A stretch of DNA of 10,479 nucleotides from an uncultured Ruminococcus sp. (GTDB lineage: Bacteria; Bacillota; Clostridia; Oscillospirales; Ruminococcaceae): contig USCU01000019.1 of the NCBI GenBank assembly GCA_900553335.1, forward strand, positions 1-10,479, in the 5' to 3' direction. The translations under genes were made by a program, and so were the position numbers. The stretch's first letter is position 1, and the number at the start of each line of letters is the position of its first letter. Below the pieces are notes generated by a model. The model saw only the letters and a program-made list of their open reading frames with translations. It searched no databases and was not told where the DNA came from. This document shows, piece after piece, positions 7,108 through 10,479 of this stretch.

Positions 7108-7404
7108 TCAACTACAAATTATGATAGCCAAAAGCACTATTTGCACCACCACAAACATCGGAACTAAGATATAAAACTTCACCTTTCTTGTCTTATGATG
7201 AAAGAAATACATTCCCGCAACTCCGCCGATCGCTCCAAAAAAGAAGCTGAAACCTATCAAAACCCTTTCAGGTATCCTATAACTCCCCTTTTTCGCTTTC
7301 AGCTTATCAGCACCAAAAAGGAAAAATGTAATTATACTCATGATCGTAACAAATACAATGATACCGGTATAATATCTGTGCAAAAAATCAATCAGCATAT
7401 TCAT
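7108..7404 (-). CDS. DUF1294 small membrane protein
   Basis: A protein of about 98 residues in the DUF1294 family, function unknown. The sequence shows an N-terminal membrane helix (about residues 11-31), then the family core DKLKAKKGSYRIPERVL, a glycine-rich segment GAIGGVAGMYFF, HHKTRK and a final hydrophobic helix (about 77-96). Three in-frame starts exist (GTG 7413, ATG 7404, ATG 7398). ATG 7404 is a compromise because GGTGTG lies just before it; none has a strong ribosome binding site. All overlap the end of prmC, so translation is likely coupled and the two genes share a transcript. Confidence 0.85.
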   Translation of the reverse strand: MNMLIDFLHRYYTGIIVFVTIMSIITFFLFGADKLKAKKGSYRIPERVLIGFSFFFGAIGGVAGMYFFHHKTRKVKFYILVPMFVVVQIVLLAIIICS

Positions 7405-8242
7405 TTGACACACCGGCTGTTATCACTCTGTAAATTCCCGAATAATCCCTTTTCTTTCTGACGTTTGTGTATCCGTTTTGAATAAGGATTTTCATAACTT
7501 CCTCTTCCTGACCGATACCGATTTCAAAATAGATTTTACCGCTTTCATTAAGCTTGGATTTATAAAGTCTTGCAATTTTACGATAATACTCAAGTCCGTC
7601 CTCGCCGCCGTAAAGCGCTTCAAACGGTTCAAAGGCAACCTCCTCCTGCAAAATCCCGGGAGTCATGTCCCTGACATTTAAATACGGAGGATTACAGGTA
7701 ATTATATCCGCCACAGGAAGTGCATTTATTACCTCTTCATCAAATATATCTCCTAAAATAAGCTTTGCCTTAGAGCCGAGATTTTTGGAATTTCTCTCTA
7801 AATACCTATAAGCGTCCCCGCTCTTTTCAACCATATAGAGTTCCTTTAAAGAAAGCTTATCCTCTAAAGTCAGTCCGATACACCCGCTTCCTGCACAGAG
7901 ATCGACAAGCGTAAGATTTTCATTCCCACCGTTATCCTCTATACACTTTTCAACGAGTGTTTCCGTATCAGGTCTTGGAATTAAAACACCCTCGCCAACG
8001 CAAAAAGTTTTGTCATAAAAATCCCATTCGCCTATTATATACTGAAGCGGTTCGTGACCTATTCTTCTTCTCATAAGCTCATTTAAAACCTGCATCTGAG
8101 CCTCACTCAACTCTTTTTCGGGATCTTCTTTAACGCTTATCCCCGTACCATATAAAACTATCTCTTCGGCATCTTTTTTTCCGTCAATTCCGCTTTCAAC
8201 AAGCCTTGATTCTATTATTTCAAACGCTTCTTTAAGATTCAT
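7388..8242 (-). CDS. prmC: Release factor glutamine methyltransferase PrmC
   Basis: PrmC methylates the glutamine of the GGQ motif in peptide release factors RF1 and RF2, using S-adenosylmethionine. The 284-residue protein has the helical N-terminal substrate-binding domain (about 1-75), the IPRPDTE block (88-94), the SAM-binding motif DLCAGSG (114-120) and the catalytic NPPY motif (184-187) that contacts the glutamine. It starts with ATG 8242 after GGTGGAG. Upstream is a DUF1385 gene, as in many Firmicutes. The usual downstream partner prfA is not here; instead the gene overlaps a DUF1294 gene. Its promoter at 8281-8309 carries a LexA-like operator, which is unusual for a translation factor gene. 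Confidence 0.95.
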   Translation of the reverse strand: MNLKEAFEIIESRLVESGIDGKKDAEEIVLYGTGISVKEDPEKELSEAQMQVLNELMRRRIGHEPLQYIIGEWDFYDKTFCVGEGVLIPRPDTETLVEKCIEDNGGNENLTLVDLCAGSGCIGLTLEDKLSLKELYMVEKSGDAYRYLERNSKNLGSKAKLILGDIFDEEVINALPVADIITCNPPYLNVRDMTPGILQEEVAFEPFEALYGGEDGLEYYRKIARLYKSKLNESGKIYFEIGIGQEEEVMKILIQNGYTNVRKKRDYSGIYRVITAGVSNEYAD

Positions 8243-8258
8243 TTTTCTCCACCATCTT

Positions 8259-8272
8259 AGAACATTAGTTCG
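8259..8272 (-). promoter_or_regulatory. LexA (SOS) box
   Basis: The minus strand reads CGAACTAATGTTCT. This fits the Firmicute LexA/DinR operator, CGAAC-N4-GTTCG, with both half-sites intact except the last base. It lies immediately downstream of the -10 at 8286-8281, spanning about +2 to +15 of the predicted start, so bound LexA would block initiation or promoter clearance. No other GAAC-N4-GTTC was found by eye in the window. Confidence 0.78.
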
Positions 8273-8280
8273 CTAAACTT

Positions 8281-8309
8281 AGTATACCATTTTTCTGAAA
8301 CTCTGTCAA
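8281..8309 (-). promoter_or_regulatory. Promoter of prmC-DUF1294 (possibly into recA)
   Basis: On the minus strand TTGACA (8309-8304) is followed after exactly 17 bases by TATACT (8286-8281), with TGG before it as an extended -10. The -35 begins five bases after the DUF1385 stop codon. The start would be near 8274, about 30 bases before prmC, directly at the LexA box. The fit is as good as the rrn promoter apart from one -10 base. Confidence 0.9.
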
Positions 8310-8313
8310 CAGC

Positions 8314-9270
8314 TTACCATTTATCTATAGACTTATCCTCAGGAATACAAGGCTTAAGCGCTGCTATTGCAACCTCAATTTCACTTTCATCAGGCTCTCT
8401 TGTTGTTATCCTCTGAAGCCAGAGTCCGGGAGCTGAAAGAATCCTCGTAAACGGATTTGAATATCTTCCTGCAAGTCTAATAAACTCATATGTTATCCCT
8501 ACATAAACAGGTATAAGAACAAGCTTTATCACAATTCTTAAAGCAATATTATCCCAAGGAAGATGCAGCACAGAAGTTATAATAATGCTCACAATAAGAG
8601 TTAAAATAAGAAAACTGGTTCCGCATCTCGGATGAAACCGACAATGCTTTTTAACGTTTTCAACTGTGAGCTCCTCTTCAGCCTCATAACAGGCAATCGT
8701 TTTGTGCTCTGCACCGTGATACTCATAGGTTCTTCGTATGTCCTTCATAAGTGACGTGAGCGCCATATAAAGGACGAAAATAATAATTTTTAAAACTCCC
8801 TCGATTATCGTTTTAACTATAGAATTTATAGGTATGACCTTTCCTACAAGGCTTGATACGAACGACGGAAGCCACATGAATAAAACAACCGCTAAGGCTA
8901 CCCCCAATACAACTCCTACAGTCATTACTATCGGCATAAGTTTATCTCCGATATGTTCGTCAAGCCATTTCTCAAGTTTTGTTTCAGGCTCTTCATCCTC
9001 AAAGTCCATAGCTCTGTCTGCTGATTTTGAAAGGCACTTATAGCCGTCTATCATTGAGGTCACAAAATTAAACGGTCCTCTTATAAACGGACACTTTCTG
9101 TACCATGGCGGATTCTTTCCGTTTTTTATTTCCCACGTTTCGGTTTCGATCTCTCCGGTAGGAAGCCTTAAAGCCATTGCAGCATTATCAATTCCTCTCA
9201 TCATAACGCCCTCAATAAGAGCCTGTCCGCCGATTTTAGATTTAAACTTCTCCTGCGTTTTGTTCTCCAT
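8314..9270 (-). CDS. DUF1385 membrane protein (YqhQ-like)
   Basis: A 318-residue membrane protein of the DUF1385 family, related to B. subtilis YqhQ; its biochemical role is not established. The family blocks are all visible: GGQALIEGVMMR (14-25), PFIRGPFNF, YHGAEHKT (184-191), HPRCGTSF (213-220) and the C-terminal PGLWLQRITTREPD (281-294). About four hydrophobic segments lie at 110-135, 155-175, 218-237 and 245-265. The His and Cys residues in the central blocks would suit metal binding, which is inference. The start at 9270 is chosen because it gives the normal GGQA distance from the N-terminus. The frame is open 15 codons further upstream. The start overlaps the end of the histidine kinase gene by 29 bases, so the two are co-transcribed. 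The -35 of the next promoter begins just after its stop. Confidence 0.92.
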   Translation of the reverse strand: MENKTQEKFKSKIGGQALIEGVMMRGIDNAAMALRLPTGEIETETWEIKNGKNPPWYRKCPFIRGPFNFVTSMIDGYKCLSKSADRAMDFEDEEPETKLEKWLDEHIGDKLMPIVMTVGVVLGVALAVVLFMWLPSFVSSLVGKVIPINSIVKTIIEGVLKIIIFVLYMALTSLMKDIRRTYEYHGAEHKTIACYEAEEELTVENVKKHCRFHPRCGTSFLILTLIVSIIITSVLHLPWDNIALRIVIKLVLIPVYVGITYEFIRLAGRYSNPFTRILSAPGLWLQRITTREPDESEIEVAIAALKPCIPEDKSIDKW

Positions 9271-10479
9271 TTGTAAATTCGTTCCTTTCCTCATCCGTCG
9301 AAATAACCTCAACATTTACACTCTTATCATTTGATAGCTTTTTACTTTCTTTATAAGGAAGCTTTATTATTACTGTTGTTCCGACGCCCTTTTGGCTGTT
9401 GACTTCAAGCGTTCCTCCGTGAAGCGAAATAATTTCATCAGCAACTGCAAGTCCTATTCCCGAACCTCGCCTTGTGCTGTCTGCCTTGAAGAACTTTGTC
9501 TTTACCTTAGGCAGATCCGCTTCTGCTATTCCAATTCCCGTATCTGAAACGGAAATGACAACAAAACCCTTTTCCTCATAGGCCTCAACGCTTACCATAT
9601 CTCCGCTGTCGGAATACTTAATTGCGTTATCAACAATGTTTATAAACACTTGCCTTAATCTGTTTTTATCTCCGTATATAATCGGAAGCATCTCCGGCTC
9701 ATAATAATTAAGCGTAATTCCAAGTGCCTTTGCACGCTCCTGATAAATAAGTACAGTTTCTCCGAGCTCTGCCAATATATCCAAGTTATCCATATTGAGC
9801 ATAAGCCTTCCGTCCTGGATTCTTGAAAAGTCCAAAAGCTCCTCAACCATCTGCGACAAACGCTCGCTCTCGCTTGAAATAACTCTCATTCCCTTAATAA
9901 AGGTTTCCTTATCGTTTATCGCCGTAAGCGTTTCGCTCCATCCCTTTATCGCCGTAAGAGGAGTCCTAAGCTCATGAGAAACCTGAGAGATAAATTCGTT
10001 TTTCATAGTTTCCGCACTCGAAAGCTCCGCCGCCATATAGTTTACGCTTTCACAAAGCTTTCCAAGCTCATCGTCACGCTCAGGTTCAAGACGCCTTGAA
10101 AAATCTCCTGTCGCATATTGCCTTGCAATTGTTGCGATTTCAACGACCGGCTTTTTTATCGTTCTTACAAAGTAAAACCCAAGAGTAAATATAAAAGCAA
10201 GAAGAGAAATTGATATTATTACAACTATCAGTCCAAATAAAAATACTCTGCCGTTTACATCTTCAAGAGATGTTACCATTCTAAGAGCTACAAACTGAGA
10301 AGGCGATTCGTCAATTGATGTCGTCAAAGACATCGCCTCTTCCCCCGTAGAAAGCTCTACTGTATTAATAACCCCGTCGTTTGTGTACTGAACTTCAAAA
10401 AGATCGCTGTCATTAAAATTAAACCCCGATGAAGTAACCGCAACATTTCCGTTTCGGTCAATTGCCATAAGCTCTATTT
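9242..10479 (-). CDS. Sensor histidine kinase (N-terminus beyond the window)
   Basis: Two-component membrane sensor kinase, at least 408 residues, with the frame still open at the right edge. An ATG at 10468 falls inside the sensor domain and is unlikely to be the true start. Counting from that Met: the end of an extracytoplasmic sensor domain (1-72), a membrane helix (75-101), HAMP (102-155), the phosphoacceptor box FISQVSHELRTP with H165, the N box VDNAIKYS, the G1 box DTGIGIA, an F box around KFFKAD, and the G2 box GSGIGLAVADEI. The layout is like WalK/PhoR/ResE-type kinases, but its signal and partner regulator cannot be told; the regulator gene is probably just outside the window. A hydrophilic tail of about 35 residues follows the ATPase domain and overlaps the DUF1385 start. 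Confidence 0.94.
   Translation of the reverse strand, partial: IELMAIDRNGNVAVTSSGFNFNDSDLFEVQYTNDGVINTVELSTGEEAMSLTTSIDESPSQFVALRMVTSLEDVNGRVFLFGLIVVIISISLLAFIFTLGFYFVRTIKKPVVEIATIARQYATGDFSRRLEPERDDELGKLCESVNYMAAELSSAETMKNEFISQVSHELRTPLTAIKGWSETLTAINDKETFIKGMRVISSESERLSQMVEELLDFSRIQDGRLMLNMDNLDILAELGETVLIYQERAKALGITLNYYEPEMLPIIYGDKNRLRQVFINIVDNAIKYSDSGDMVSVEAYEEKGFVVISVSDTGIGIAEADLPKVKTKFFKADSTRRGSGIGLAVADEIISLHGGTLEVNSQKGVGTTVIIKLPYKESKKLSNDKSVNVEVISTDEERNEFTNGEQNAGEV

Overview
The window looks like chromosomal DNA of an anaerobic Firmicute of class Clostridia. The 16S 5' third resembles Ruminococcaceae/Oscillospirales-type sequences, but I could not run a comparison, so the family is a guess. 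Support comes from the gene set (pgsA, recA-recX, rimO, a YqhQ-type DUF1385 protein, prmC, a SleB/CwlJ-type hydrolase), strong GGAGG ribosome binding sites, sigma-A promoters, and a Firmicute-type LexA box. Nothing suggests phage, plasmid, transposon or CRISPR. All genes but one lie on the minus strand.

Left end (1-1290): the 5' end of a 16S rRNA gene on the minus strand, with a long leader, a boxA-like element and a near-perfect rrn promoter. Diverging from it is a small secreted SleB-type cell-wall hydrolase, the only plus-strand gene, closed by a bidirectional terminator shared with a convergent cupin gene.

Centre (1395-6720, minus strand): recA, recX, rimO, pgsA and an unrecognised lipoprotein follow one another in that order of transcription, with a terminator at 1844-1883. 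The cupin gene lies beyond it. recA and recX overlap by one base. A 159-base gap with its own possible promoter precedes pgsA.

RecA leader region (6721-7107): about 390 bases without a convincing protein gene. It starts with an extended -10 promoter and holds several long, partly mutually exclusive helices. It is either a small structured RNA or a long structured recA leader, and it is the least explained part of the window.

Right end (7108-10479, minus strand): a partial sensor histidine kinase overlaps a DUF1385 membrane protein. Then comes a strong promoter whose start region carries a LexA-box palindrome, followed by prmC and a DUF1294 membrane protein that leads toward recA. The arrangement suggests that DNA damage could raise transcription of prmC, DUF1294 and, by readthrough, recA-recX, because no LexA box is visible directly before recA.
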